Below, piece after piece: positions 49,836 through 59,532 of a DNA stretch of 64,000 nucleotides. The stretch's first letter is position 1. Every line of letters starts with the position of its first letter. Under the pieces are notes generated by a model, which was not told the origin of the DNA, ran no database searches, and saw nothing but the letters and a program-made list of their open reading frames with translations. The stretch covers positions 124,001-188,000 of the forward strand of contig JAXLXF010000005.1 of NCBI GenBank assembly GCA_046328125.1. The letters run 5' to 3'. The DNA comes from JADZEM01 sp046328125 (GTDB lineage Bacteria > Chloroflexota > UBA6077 > JACCZL01). A program made the position numbers and the translations under genes.

Positions 49836-51932
49836 TCAGGCTGAGAGCGACTGTCGCACTGGCGGGCGGACGGCGGCCGGAGGAAGCGACACCGGCGCAC
49901 CGGCCAGTCCCGTTGCGGCCAGGATCTCGTCCTCCTCCAGCGTCTCATGCTCCAGCAAGGCTTGCGCCAGCGCGTCCAGCTCCTGACGATGCTCGGCCAG
50001 GACCCGGACGGCCTCGTCGTACGCCTCCTGGAGCGTACGGTGGATCTCGGCGTCGATAAGGGTGGCGGTCTCCTCGCTGTACGGTCGGCCGAGCTCCAGC
50101 CCGCCATCGCCGCTGGCGCCGCTCAGGAACGGATTGGACCGCGGCGCGAGGACGACTGGCCCGACTTTGTCGCTCATGCCCCAGCGCGTCACCATCTGGC
50201 GCACGATCTCGGTCGCCTGCTGCATGTCGTTCTCCGACCCGGTGGTCCGACTCCCGTAGACCAGCGACTCGGCGGCTCGACCGCCCATCGCACCGATCAC
50301 GCGTGCGCGCAGATACCGCTCGTCGTGGTTGTGGCGGTCGTCCGGCGGGCGCTGGTAGGTGACGCCTAACGCCATGCCGTGTGGCACGATCGTCACGCGC
50401 TTCACGGGATCCGCACCCGGCACCAGTAGCCCCAGGATCGTGTGTCCTCCCTCGTGGTACGCGACGCGCTCGCGCTCGTCCGGCGTCATCAAGAGCGGCC
50501 GGGCCGGGCCGAGCAGGATCTTCTCCAACGCGTCCAGGAAGTCGCGCTCGTGGACGGTCTCCTGGGCGCGGCGAGCGGCCAGCAACGCGGCCTCGTTCGC
50601 CAGATTCCGGAGATCGGCGCCCACCAGGCCGGGCGTCGCCTCGGCGATCGCCTTCAGGCTGACGTCTGGGTCCAGCGGCATCTGGCGGGTGTGCACGCGC
50701 AAGATCGCCTCGCGGCCGGCCTTGTCCGGCGCCTGCACGACGATGCGGCGGTCGAACCGTCCAGCCCGCAGCAGGGCCGGATCGAGCATGTCCGGGCGGT
50801 TGGTGGCCGCCAGCACGATCACCGTGTCCTGCGAGCTGAAGCCGTCCATCTCGGTCAGGATCTGGTTCAGCGTCTGCTCCTGCTCGGAGTTGCCGCCGGT
50901 GTAGGAGGACCGGCCGCGCGACCGGCCGACGGCGTCCAGCTCGTCCACGAACACGATGGCCGGCGCGATCTCGCGGGCCTGCTTGAACAGGTCGCGGACG
51001 CGGCTCGCCCCGACCCCGACGAACATCTCGACGAACTCACTGGCGCCCATGCTCAAGAACGGCACGCCGGCCTCACCCGCGACCGCCTTTGCCAGCAGCG
51101 TCTTGCCGGTGCCCGGCGCCCCGACCAGCAGCACCCCGCGCGGAGCCGAGCCGCCCAGGCGCGTGTACTTCGTCGGGTCTTTCAGGAAATCGACGATCTC
51201 GATCAGCTCCTGCTCCGCCTCGTCGATGCCCGCCACGTCCGCGAACGTCACCTTGTTCAGGCCCGGCGCCGTCACGTCGTAGCGGCGCGCCTGGCTCTTG
51301 CCCATCCCGAAAATCCCGCTCCCGCCGGCGCCAGACGTCCGCCGGAACAGCCAGAACATGCCCCCGAACAAGAGGACGGCCGGGCCGAACGTGAGGAGAA
51401 GCGCGAGGACCGGGTCGTGCGCCGCCGCCGTCGAGGCAGCGGTCACGGTGACGCCGTGCGCGTCGAGGAGCGCGCCGAGCGTCGGATCGGCGAAGGCCGG
51501 GAGCACCGTCGAGAAGGTGGTCACCGGGCGGCCCTTGTCGCCGGCCTCCGGCGGGTACTTCACCTCCTGCCGGAACGTGCCCTGGAGGGTGTCGTCGCGT
51601 GCGCTGACGGAGACCACGTTGTCGGCCACCACCTGCTGCTTGAAGAAGGTGTAGGAGACCTCCACACGCGGCTGCTGGACCGGGAACCAGAGGGCGCCGA
51701 CCAGCCAGGCCAGCGCCAGCGCGACCAGGAAGCCGCCCCACCAGATCGACGCCTCACCTAGCTTGTCGCGCAGCGGCCCTGGCTGCGTGCCGTCGGGCGG
51801 GCGCGGTGACTCGGTCGGCTCGGGCTTCTCCGGGGGCGCCGGGCGTTCCGAGCCGCCGCGTGGCTCCGACTTCTTGAACGTGGACAGGAGCGGCCATCCT
51901 GGCACGAGACGGTCGTGAAACATGACGAGCAC
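49836..51932 (-). CDS. ftsH: FtsH-type membrane AAA+ zinc protease
   Basis: This 698-residue membrane protease degrades misfolded and regulatory proteins. It has two transmembrane segments (about residues 64-84 and 177-200). An unusual Pro/Glu-rich N-terminal tail of 60 residues precedes the first. The AAA domain has Walker A GAPGTGKT, Walker B IVFVDELDAVG and SRH ATNRPDMLDPALLRAGRFDR. The zinc site reads HEGGH, where HEAGH is usual; the zinc Asp is likely in SENDMQQAT. It is 8 bases from the Usp-CBS gene and probably co-transcribed with it, possibly as a stress-linked second FtsH. Confidence 0.93.
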   Translation of the reverse strand: MLVMFHDRLVPGWPLLSTFKKSEPRGGSERPAPPEKPEPTESPRPPDGTQPGPLRDKLGEASIWWGGFLVALALAWLVGALWFPVQQPRVEVSYTFFKQQVVADNVVSVSARDDTLQGTFRQEVKYPPEAGDKGRPVTTFSTVLPAFADPTLGALLDAHGVTVTAASTAAAHDPVLALLLTFGPAVLLFGGMFWLFRRTSGAGGSGIFGMGKSQARRYDVTAPGLNKVTFADVAGIDEAEQELIEIVDFLKDPTKYTRLGGSAPRGVLLVGAPGTGKTLLAKAVAGEAGVPFLSMGASEFVEMFVGVGASRVRDLFKQAREIAPAIVFVDELDAVGRSRGRSSYTGGNSEQEQTLNQILTEMDGFSSQDTVIVLAATNRPDMLDPALLRAGRFDRRIVVQAPDKAGREAILRVHTRQMPLDPDVSLKAIAEATPGLVGADLRNLANEAALLAARRAQETVHERDFLDALEKILLGPARPLLMTPDERERVAYHEGGHTILGLLVPGADPVKRVTIVPHGMALGVTYQRPPDDRHNHDERYLRARVIGAMGGRAAESLVYGSRTTGSENDMQQATEIVRQMVTRWGMSDKVGPVVLAPRSNPFLSGASGDGGLELGRPYSEETATLIDAEIHRTLQEAYDEAVRVLAEHRQELDALAQALLEHETLEEDEILAATGLAGAPVSLPPAAVRPPVRQSLSA

Positions 51933-51940
51933 CTCGATGG

Positions 51941-53386
51941 TCAGCCGTCACCGCCGACGCTGCTGAGCGCCTCCGACGGTTCGAGCTCGGCGCGGTGGTT
52001 CGCCTCATCCTCCGATTCCAACTGCCCGAGCATCGCCAGCAGCACGTCGGTGCCGGTCAGGATGCCGACGACCCGGCCGCCTCGCGTCACGGGCAGCCGC
52101 CGAACGCCCCGCTCGCGCAGGAGCGTCAGCGCGCTCGAAAGCGATGCCGATTCCTGGATCGAGACGGCCGGCGTGGTCATGACGCTCCGCACGTTGTCCG
52201 ACCGCAGGCGGCGCAGGTACTCGTCGACGGGTGCTGTTTCCTGGGTGGCCAGGGCGCTCTCCGTGCGCTCGCGCCAGGACATCAGGTCCCGCTGCGAGAT
52301 GACGCCGACCAGCTTCCCGTTCGCGTCCAGGACCGGCGCGCCGCTCGCCCCTCGCCGCACCAGCTTGCGGAGTGCGACGACCAGCGGCTCGTCGTCGGCG
52401 ACGGTCATCACGTCGCGCGTCATCACGTCGCCGACCGAGACCTGACCCGCCGTCCGCGCCGCCAGCGCCCGAGCGCTGACTAGCAGGACCGGCCGATCGA
52501 CGCTCCGCACCACGTCGTCCGCGACGCTGCCGAGCAGCCAGCCAGTCACGCCGCTTCGCCCGTGGGTGGACATCACCAGCGTGTCCACGTTCCAGGACTC
52601 GGCGGCGACAGCCAGGTGGCGGCTCACCGTCTCCTTCGTCTCGCTGACGATCACCTGCGTCTCGACCGACAGGCCAGATGCGCGCAGCGACGTCGCGACC
52701 CGATCCAAATACTGCGCCGCGACCTTGCTGCCGTACGCGGTCGCCTGGGCGTCCAGCGGCCGGTCGGCGTCCTCGTCCGTCAGGTAGCGGCCCGGCCACG
52801 GCACGACCCGCACCAGCACCAGCGTCGCGCCGGTCTCGGCGATCTCCCGCGCGACCTCCAGGGCGCGCTCGGCGAGCGTGGACCCGTCCAGCGGCACCAG
52901 CAATCGACGTAACGACGGCGTTTGGCGGCGGTCTGGCGGGGTGGCACGCACCAGGAACACCGGGACCGCCGTGTGCGACACCAGCTGCATCGCGACGCTG
53001 CCGAGCATGAACCGCTTGATGCCGCCCCGCCCATGGCTCGCGATGGCGATCGCTTCGGCGCCGACCTCGTCTGCCAGGTCGAGGAGGGCCACGGACGGCG
53101 TGCCGTGCCGCACCGTCGTCTCGACAGGCAGGCCACTGTCGGCGAGCTGCTCGCGAACGCCGTCCAGGTAGCTCTGAGCCTCGTCGTGCTCGGCGCCGAG
53201 CACCTGTTCGTACGTCTCGGCGCTCATCGCCTCGTCGGGCCAGAGTCCGCTGCTGAACTGGGGATACTCCGTCACGCGGGCGAGCGTCACCGACAGACCC
53301 AGCTGCCGAGCCAGGGTCGTGGCCCAGGGTAGCGAGGCTTCACTCACCTTGGAGCCGTCGAGTGGGACCAGGATCGTCCGTTGCAC
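51941..53386 (-). CDS. tandem universal stress protein domains fused to CBS pair
   Basis: The protein has 481 residues in three parts. Usp domain 1 (TILVPLDGSKVSEASLPWA...ASHGRGGIKRFMLGSVA) and Usp domain 2 (LLVPLDGSTLAERALEVA...STHGRSGVTGWLLGSVADD) both keep the ATP-binding G-x2-G-x9-GS pattern. A C-terminal Bateman pair (VMTRDVMTVADDEPLVVALRKL; VMTTPAVSIQESASLSSAL) should sense adenine nucleotides. It leads an operon with ftsH, hinting that proteolysis is tied to energy state. Confidence 0.93.
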   Translation of the reverse strand: MQRTILVPLDGSKVSEASLPWATTLARQLGLSVTLARVTEYPQFSSGLWPDEAMSAETYEQVLGAEHDEAQSYLDGVREQLADSGLPVETTVRHGTPSVALLDLADEVGAEAIAIASHGRGGIKRFMLGSVAMQLVSHTAVPVFLVRATPPDRRQTPSLRRLLVPLDGSTLAERALEVAREIAETGATLVLVRVVPWPGRYLTDEDADRPLDAQATAYGSKVAAQYLDRVATSLRASGLSVETQVIVSETKETVSRHLAVAAESWNVDTLVMSTHGRSGVTGWLLGSVADDVVRSVDRPVLLVSARALAARTAGQVSVGDVMTRDVMTVADDEPLVVALRKLVRRGASGAPVLDANGKLVGVISQRDLMSWRERTESALATQETAPVDEYLRRLRSDNVRSVMTTPAVSIQESASLSSALTLLRERGVRRLPVTRGGRVVGILTGTDVLLAMLGQLESEDEANHRAELEPSEALSSVGGDG

Positions 53387-53590
53387 GAGCTACCTCCTCC
53401 CCGACCGGTCGAGGTTGCGACCGCGAGGCCGATGTGTCGATGGCGCGGCGCCCCGGTTCGTGCGCCCTGAGGTCGCCACGACGTGGTGTGCCGGCCCCGG
53501 GAAGTGGCCGGTCCACCTTCATCGTGCAGGAGCCGCCGCTTCGTCGTGAGGGTGGTATGTCATCAATCGTGAGGGACAGCCGATCCTGAT

Positions 53591-54457
53591 TCAGGCCGGA
53601 AGACGCAGCGCGCTGGCTCCGAACGCTGCCTGACCGATCTCCGCGCTAAAGAAGTGCAGCTCGCGGTCCGTCCCGCACCACCACCGAACGGCGAGCCGCG
53701 ACGGCACCGTGTACCCGCCGAAGGTCTGCTCGTCCAGGACGTCGGCTCCGAACGGAATCGGCCGGTAGCGGCCGTCGGCGGTGAGATTGCCCCAGCGCGC
53801 GAGCCGGACCGACAGCAGGCGGCCATCTTCCCGGACCCTCAGCCCGAGCGGGATCGCCTCCCCGTCCACGACGATGGTGGCGCAGACGGTCGACGCGTCG
53901 ATGGTGCTCCAGGTGACGCCCCACTGTGGCAACAGCGAAGCCGGGTTCCAGATCATCTCGCCGGCGAGCCGCCCCCGCGCCGAGCGCGAGACGTCCGGGC
54001 CGCTGGCGTCCACCAGCGGCAGCAGGCTCCAGAGTCGGAACCTGGTGCGCCCCTCGCCGTGCAGGTAGCTGTCGGCCCCGGCAAAGGAGAGCCCCCAATT
54101 CCCAACCCGCGCCTCCCAGACGAACCCGTCAGGCGGGGCCAGCAGCTCGCGGGCCTCAAATGGCAGCCACGGCGCGTGCGCGCCCAGCCGCATCTCGCCG
54201 CTCATCTCCAGCCGCACGGGTCGCGCGAGCGGCGTGCCTGGCTGGATGGCGTGGAGGAAGTACCGCTGCGCCAGATCGGGCAGGCCCGCGATCGCATCCG
54301 GGCTGAACGACTCTACAGGTGCATCGCTCGCCGCCGCGAGCTCGGCGCCGAACCGTTCGAGGAGGGGTCTGCCGCGACCTGGCGTTTGTCCTGCACCGAG
54401 GTCGCGGGTTTCCGCGCCTGGGTGTCCCGTGGTAGATCTTCGTACTGTCAGGGTCAT
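53591..54457 (-). CDS. DUF6544-like protein
   Basis: This protein of about 288 residues has unknown function. Core motifs of the DUF6544/DUF6920 kind are visible: LPDLAQRYFLHAIQPGTPLARPV (residues about 60-82), RLEMSGEMRLG, and PFGADVLDEQTFGGYTVPSRL near the C-terminus. ATG 54457 is preferred over an upstream in-frame ATG at 54553. It lies alone, with a 204-base gap to the Usp-CBS start and a 320-base divergent gap to the secreted protein. Confidence 0.7.
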   Translation of the reverse strand: MTLTVRRSTTGHPGAETRDLGAGQTPGRGRPLLERFGAELAAASDAPVESFSPDAIAGLPDLAQRYFLHAIQPGTPLARPVRLEMSGEMRLGAHAPWLPFEARELLAPPDGFVWEARVGNWGLSFAGADSYLHGEGRTRFRLWSLLPLVDASGPDVSRSARGRLAGEMIWNPASLLPQWGVTWSTIDASTVCATIVVDGEAIPLGLRVREDGRLLSVRLARWGNLTADGRYRPIPFGADVLDEQTFGGYTVPSRLAVRWWCGTDRELHFFSAEIGQAAFGASALRLPA

Positions 54458-54563
54458 GGCCGGTGCTCCAGGTTCACGAGCCGACGTGTGTACCGTCGGC
54501 TTCCGTATCCGGACAGCCGATCCCCGGCCATCGGTCGGTCCTTCCGCGCGCATTCTTCGCGCA

Positions 54564-54591
54564 AGCTCGGTCTCTTCAGCTCGGTCTCTTC
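54564..54591. repeat. 14-bp direct duplication
   Basis: AGCTCGGTCTCTTC occurs twice head to tail in the divergent gap between the DUF6544-like gene and the secreted protein gene. Purpose unknown. Confidence 0.8.
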
Positions 54592-54672
54592 AATGGTGCC
54601 CTCGCTCCAGCGCACGTGGATGTGACAGCCGACTCGGCCCGGGTGGTACGGATGCCCCGGTATTGGCCCCGG

Positions 54673-54693
54673 TGTCCTGACACATTCAGGACA
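54673..54693. promoter_or_regulatory. TGTCCTGA/TCAGGACA inverted repeat
   Basis: An 8-bp perfect inverted repeat with a 5-base spacer (CACAT) about 85 bases upstream of the secreted-protein start. Length and spacing suit a dimeric repressor operator; a small hairpin is the alternative. The rest of the 320-base gap shows only the 14-bp duplication. Confidence 0.4.
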
Positions 54694-54777
54694 TCTGACC
54701 CGCCCGAGCATCACCGTCGCGACTCCAGACTGTGACGGAGCCTCGACCGAAGTTTGTCGAGGTCATGGAGGCTCGCC

Positions 54778-55596
54778 ATGAAACCGACCCTGCTGGCACG
54801 CATCAGCACGGTTGCTGTTGCCATGCTCCTCAGCCTGACGCTGTTCGCCCAGAGCACTGGTGTCGCCGCGCAGGATGCGCCAGCTCCGGCGCCGTCGCCA
54901 ACGCCAGATCGCGGCCCCACGTTTCAACACGACGCACCGGCCGGCTCGCTGCGACTGGCCGGCCCGCCACCACCGGTCGGCGACGTCATCGTCGAAGATT
55001 CGCTCACGGCCCCTGGCGCGATTCCCGGTCGACTCGACAGCGTAACTGGACGGAACGTCGGCGAGTTCGTCGGCGAAGGCTACATCATGAAAGTGACCGG
55101 TCGCTTCCGAGAGGATTCGCAGACGGCCGGCATCGGTGGAATCATCCCCGAGCTCGTCGTGCCGGACGGCGAGATCCGCATCGAGATGAAAGTGGTGAGC
55201 GGCCACGACCGCGCACTCGCGTACATCTCGTTCCGCGAGCAGACCGATCCGCCGGCGTTCTACGAGGTGAATCTGGCGCCGTCTGTCGGGCTGGCCTTCC
55301 TCGGTCGGAGTGTGCCAAACGACCTCAAAATGCTGCCCCTGGCGACTCGTTCGGACTTGCGTGGTCGGATGTCACGGGACGACTGGAATCAGTTCGCGGT
55401 CCGGCTCGATGGGCCGAACATCTGGATCTTGCTGAATGGGGAGCCGATCCTCTCGGTGGCGGACTCCGCGCGCGACTCCGGCCGCGTCGGCATCGGTGTC
55501 ATGCGAGCGGGTGACTTGAACGACAATGCCGAGTCGGCGGTGGTGTTCCGCAACCTCCGTGTCTCGCGCCTCGCCCCACGCCCGCCGGCTCAGTAG
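54778..55596 (+). CDS. secreted protein with jelly-roll (LamG/DUF1080-like) domain
   Basis: This protein of about 272 residues starts at ATG 54778 with GGAGG 8 bases upstream. It has a signal peptide (basic MKPTLLARIS, hydrophobic VAVAMLLSLTLFA, cut near VAAQDAP), a Pro-rich linker, then a beta-sandwich domain: VVSGHDRALAYISFREQ, DDWNQFAVRLDGPNIWILLNGEPI and SGRVGIGVMR are typical of concanavalin-like carbohydrate-binding or DUF1080 folds. The function is probably glycan binding. The HELGH protein follows 18 bases downstream. Confidence 0.7.
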   Translation: MKPTLLARISTVAVAMLLSLTLFAQSTGVAAQDAPAPAPSPTPDRGPTFQHDAPAGSLRLAGPPPPVGDVIVEDSLTAPGAIPGRLDSVTGRNVGEFVGEGYIMKVTGRFREDSQTAGIGGIIPELVVPDGEIRIEMKVVSGHDRALAYISFREQTDPPAFYEVNLAPSVGLAFLGRSVPNDLKMLPLATRSDLRGRMSRDDWNQFAVRLDGPNIWILLNGEPILSVADSARDSGRVGIGVMRAGDLNDNAESAVVFRNLRVSRLAPRPPAQ

Positions 55597-55614
55597 TAGC
55601 GCGGACAGGCCAGA

Positions 55615-56358
55615 ATGCGACCGGCCATGTTCGCCGTCGTGCGTGCCCGGACTGCGCTGGGGGCCAGCCTCGCACTGGCCCTCGCTCTCACTGCCGGCGC
55701 CTTCGCCCCGTGGGAGCCGATGCCGCCGCGCGTCCGCGAGATGTGTGGCGAGCTGCCTGTCGCGGAAGAAAGCCTGTGCAACGTCCACGAAGAGCTCCGC
55801 GACGCCTACCTGCTGGTCGAGCGCATCGTCGGGGAGGAAGGTGACGACGTCCCTGACCGCGCCCGCGCGATGGTTCGGGACCGGCTCGTCACCGTCGAGT
55901 GGCTGCACGGCGCCGATCCAACCTCGGTGAGGGCAGGGCTCGCCGGGATGTACGCCGAGTCCAGCCATCAAGTGCTCCTGCCACAGGGCCTGCGTTCGGA
56001 GCCGTTGCGGGTCCGAGCGAGCGTGGTGGCGCACGAGCTCGGGCACGCGGCGCTCCTGTACGACAACGTCAGCGCTGGCCTGCGCCCGGCCGAGCTCTGT
56101 CTCGACCACGAGGCGCGAGCGTACAAGGTAGGCATCCGCGCGTACGACCGGGCTCGCCAGCTCGTCCAGGAGCCGCCGGGTGATGAAGGCTCAGTCGACC
56201 GGCATCTCGCCGACGAGATGGCGATGTGGCAGCGTCTCTCGGGCGGAGATTCACTCACCGCTGCCGGCCTCGACGACCTGGCGACGCGCCACGTCTTCAT
56301 CCACGGCTACGCCGTCGATTGCAACTGGCGAGAGCGCGTGGGGGTCGGGAGAGCGTGA
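55615..56358 (+). CDS. secreted putative zinc metallopeptidase (HExxH)
   Basis: This 247-residue protein has an N-terminal signal segment (about residues 8-30). ASVVAHELGHAALLYDN gives an HExxH zinc motif near residue 142. A Glu in CLDHEARAYKVG, 22 residues after the second His, fits the third ligand of gluzincins. Four Cys could form disulfides outside the cell. I recognise no named family. It follows the jelly-roll protein in a likely two-gene unit. Confidence 0.6.
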   Translation: MRPAMFAVVRARTALGASLALALALTAGAFAPWEPMPPRVREMCGELPVAEESLCNVHEELRDAYLLVERIVGEEGDDVPDRARAMVRDRLVTVEWLHGADPTSVRAGLAGMYAESSHQVLLPQGLRSEPLRVRASVVAHELGHAALLYDNVSAGLRPAELCLDHEARAYKVGIRAYDRARQLVQEPPGDEGSVDRHLADEMAMWQRLSGGDSLTAAGLDDLATRHVFIHGYAVDCNWRERVGVGRA

Positions 56359-56566
56359 CAGCAGACCCCGCGCGCTGGTGACATCTGCAACACCGGTTCG
56401 GCGCTGACCGAGGCTAGAGTGAAAGTGGCCCTTCGGTGGCCATCTAACCACGACGGTGTGGAGGGGAGGGACGCCGGGGGGCCTCGACCGGTCCAGGCCA
56501 CGGCGCTGCGAGTACGCGCCGTGCACGGCCAGACCGGTCCGCGACGAGGACACGAAGGAGCACGAC

Positions 56567-59035
56567 ATGGCCACGAAACGGCGCCAGGCACACCCTGCCC
56601 TGACCGCCGACCGGGTTCGACGGCGCTGTGACCCGGAGACCCTCGCGCACGTGGCGTCAACGGGCACCACAGACCCGCGTGCCCTCGGGCAAGCGCGTGC
56701 CCTCGACGCCATCGACCTGGGGCTCGCGCTGCGCGAACGAGGATTCAACATTTATGTGGCCGGGCCGCCCGGCGTCGGGAAGATGACCGCCGTTCGCCAG
56801 GTGCTGGACCGTGCAGCCGACGGCGGCCCGCCGCCCGACGACTGGTGCTACGTCCACAACTTCACCGATCCGTACCGCCCCCGCGCGCTGCGCCTCCACG
56901 CCGGTCAGGGGCGAGTCTTGCGTGACGGCGTCCGCGCCCTGATCGCGGCCGCGCGACGCGAGATCCCGCGCGTCTTCGAGAGCGAGGAGTACATCGCCGG
57001 CGTCGAGACGATCGTCGGCGAGCTGAACCAGCAGCGCGAACACCGCCTGTCCGAGCTGGCCGCCCGCGCCAAGGCACAGGGGTTCATGCTCCAGGTCACG
57101 CCGATGGGCATCGCGCTGATCCCGGTGATGCACAACCAGCCGCTCTCCGAGGAGGCGTTCACCCAGCTGCCGCCCGAGGTGCGCGCGTCGCTGGAGCTAA
57201 GCCGGGCGAAGCTCAACGTAGACGTTCGTGCCTTCCTGAAGGAGATGCGCGCTGTCGAGCGTGACACCCGCGAGCGGCTCGAAGCGCAGGATCGCGAGGT
57301 CGCCCTGCACGCCGTCGGCGGGCTCGTCGAGGACCTGACTGACGACTATACCGACCAGCCGGAGATCAGCGCCTACCTGAAGGACGTTCGCGAGGGCATC
57401 CTCGCCGACATCGACGTGTTCCGGGCGAACCCGGCCAATCCTCACGGCAAGCGGCCCGCTGCCGAGAGCGGCGAGCCGACCCAGCTCATGCAAGAGCGAC
57501 TGTTCCGCAAGTACGAGGTCAACGTCGTGGTGGACAACGCCGACCGCGCCGGTGCGCCGGTCGTGGTCGAGTCCAACCCGACTTACCCGAACCTGATCGG
57601 CAGGATCGAGCGCGAGGCTGTGCTTGGCGCACTGCTGACCGACCTGACGCTGATCCGCCCTGGCGCGCTCCATCGCGCGAACGGCGGCTATCTGGTGCTG
57701 CGCGTCGAAGACCTGCTCCGTGCCCCGCTCGCCTGGGGCGCGCTCGAACGGTCGCTCCGCGAGAGCGCCGTCGTTATCGAGGACGCCGGCGAAGCGTACG
57801 GTCTGAGCAGCGCGCGTGGGCTCCAGCCCGACCCGATCCCGCTCGACGTGAAGGTGGTGCTCGTCGGCGACGCGTCCACGTTCTACCTGCTCCACGCGCT
57901 CGACCCCGAGATGCGCCAGCTCTTCAAGGTGCGGGCCGACTTCGAGTCCGTGACGGCGCGCACGCCAGAGTCCGAGGCCGCGTTCGCGAACGTCGTGCGG
58001 GCCTGTTTCCGCGCGGACGGCCCACGGCCCACGCCGGGCGCCCTGGCGCGGCTGGTGGAGGAGGCGTCCAGGATGGCGGACGACCAGCGGAAGCTGGCGG
58101 TCCACTTCGGCCGGCTCGTCGAGTTGATCCGTGAGGCCGAGCACTGGGCGGCCGTCGAAGGGTCGCCGGAGGTCCGCGAGGTGGACGTCAGCCGGGCGGT
58201 GGATCAGCGCGTCTACCGCTCGGCGCTGGTGCAGGAGCGCCTCCGCGAGATGGTGCAGCGGGGCGTGCTGCTGATTCAGCCGGAAGGTACGGCGGTCGGA
58301 CAGATCCACGGCCTCGCCGTCCTCGCGATGGGCGACGAGTCGTTCGGCCAGCCGAGCCGGATCACCGCCACGGTCGGTCTCGGCCGCGAGGGCGTCGTGG
58401 ACATCGAGCGGCAGGCCGAGCTGGGCGGACACATCCACACCAAAGGCGTCCTGATCCTCACCGGCTACCTGACCGACACCTACGCCCAGGACAAGCCGCT
58501 GGCGCTCTCGGCGCGCCTCGTCTTCGAGCAGACGTACGACGGCGTCGAAGGCGACTCGGCATCGCTGGCGGAGCTTCTGGCGCTGCTGTCGCGGCTGGGC
58601 GACGTACCGCTGAACCAGGCAATCGCCGTCACCGGGTCGGTGAACCAGCGCGGCGACGTCCAGGCGGTTGGCGGCGTCAACCAGAAGATCGAGGGCTTCT
58701 TCGACGTGTGCCAGTCACTCGGACTGAGCGGCGATCAGGGTGTGATCTTGCCGGCCGCCAACGTCGAGAACCTGATGCTCCGACAGGACGTGGTGGACGC
58801 CGTCGCGGCCGGGCGCTTCCACGTCTACGCCGTGCGGACGGTGGACGAGGCGCTGGAGATCATCACTGGCCAGGCCGCCGGCACGCGCTCGGAGGACGGG
58901 CGCTACCCCCCCAGATCGGTCCATCGGCGGGTGGACGACCGGCTGCGCTCGCTGGCGGACGCGCTGCGCGGCTTCGACGGCGAGTCAAAGGCGAAGCGAA
59001 ACGGCAGGGCGCGCCGTGCCCATCCGGTGATGTAA
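56567..59035 (+). CDS. LonB/LonH-type AAA+ serine protease
   Basis: This 822-residue ATP-dependent protease is of the archaeal LonB/E. coli YcbZ type. Walker A is GPPGVGKMTA, with Met replacing the usual Thr or Ser after Lys. Walker B and sensor regions follow (GGYLVLRVEDLL, KVVLVGDASTFYLL). A helical insertion (about 120-330) probably gates substrates. The C-terminal Lon protease domain has the catalytic Ser in EGDSASLAELLALL and Lys in VGGVNQKIEGF. No transmembrane helix is visible, so it should be cytoplasmic. The start ATG 56567 is behind GAAGGAG. A 12-bp terminator stem follows the stop. Confidence 0.92.
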   Translation: MATKRRQAHPALTADRVRRRCDPETLAHVASTGTTDPRALGQARALDAIDLGLALRERGFNIYVAGPPGVGKMTAVRQVLDRAADGGPPPDDWCYVHNFTDPYRPRALRLHAGQGRVLRDGVRALIAAARREIPRVFESEEYIAGVETIVGELNQQREHRLSELAARAKAQGFMLQVTPMGIALIPVMHNQPLSEEAFTQLPPEVRASLELSRAKLNVDVRAFLKEMRAVERDTRERLEAQDREVALHAVGGLVEDLTDDYTDQPEISAYLKDVREGILADIDVFRANPANPHGKRPAAESGEPTQLMQERLFRKYEVNVVVDNADRAGAPVVVESNPTYPNLIGRIEREAVLGALLTDLTLIRPGALHRANGGYLVLRVEDLLRAPLAWGALERSLRESAVVIEDAGEAYGLSSARGLQPDPIPLDVKVVLVGDASTFYLLHALDPEMRQLFKVRADFESVTARTPESEAAFANVVRACFRADGPRPTPGALARLVEEASRMADDQRKLAVHFGRLVELIREAEHWAAVEGSPEVREVDVSRAVDQRVYRSALVQERLREMVQRGVLLIQPEGTAVGQIHGLAVLAMGDESFGQPSRITATVGLGREGVVDIERQAELGGHIHTKGVLILTGYLTDTYAQDKPLALSARLVFEQTYDGVEGDSASLAELLALLSRLGDVPLNQAIAVTGSVNQRGDVQAVGGVNQKIEGFFDVCQSLGLSGDQGVILPAANVENLMLRQDVVDAVAAGRFHVYAVRTVDEALEIITGQAAGTRSEDGRYPPRSVHRRVDDRLRSLADALRGFDGESKAKRNGRARRAHPVM

Positions 59036-59036
59036 C

Positions 59037-59072
59037 GACGAGGTGCGGACTGCCCCCAGGCCGCACCTCGTC
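59037..59072 (+). terminator. terminator after the LonB-like gene
   Basis: GACGAGGTGCGG (59037-59048) and CCGCACCTCGTC (59061-59072) form a perfect 12-bp stem directly after the stop. No T-run follows. Confidence 0.65.
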
Positions 59073-59145
59073 CCCGGCGACGGTCACGAATTGGTCAGCC
59101 GTGCCGCCGACCGCGTGCCGTCGTCAGCCTCAACCGCCGGCGCGC

Positions 59146-59457
59146 TCAGGGCGCCAGCTCGACCCACCAGTCGCGGTGACCGCCTTCCCAGCGCGTCTCC
59201 AACCAGCCATCGACGGCAACACCGTCCACGGTCACCGTCACCTGGCGATCGCCCAGCCCAAAGCAGCGCTCCAACAGCGCCGCCGAATCGGCAACGTCGC
59301 GAAGCGTCAGGCGGCCGTCCAGCGCCGGTTCCACGGCATCGGCATCGCTGAGTGGCACCCCGCTCGCGTCGCAGATCGTGATGGCGTGCGGCAGATCGGT
59401 CGTCGGTGCGTCGAGCTGCAAGCCTTCAGGTCGGGTGGGTGCCAGCATCAGGGCCAT
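59146..59457 (-). CDS. small uncharacterised protein
   Basis: This 103-residue acidic protein (start MALMLAPTRPEGLQLDAP) has two likely strand pairs ending in WEGGHRDWWVELAP. No family is recognised. It is on the same strand as the acyl-ligase fusion, 154 bases beyond its stop, but a strong hairpin lies between them. Coding is supported by codon bias and by the lack of a better overlapping frame; otherwise uncertain. Confidence 0.5.
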   Translation of the reverse strand: MALMLAPTRPEGLQLDAPTTDLPHAITICDASGVPLSDADAVEPALDGRLTLRDVADSAALLERCFGLGDRQVTVTVDGVAVDGWLETRWEGGHRDWWVELAP

Positions 59458-59532
59458 CGCGCGCCTCCTGATCTACGTCGCGGCAGACCGTTCACCAGGA
59501 TTGAAGTGTGCCGGGCGCTCGCAGGCCCACCG

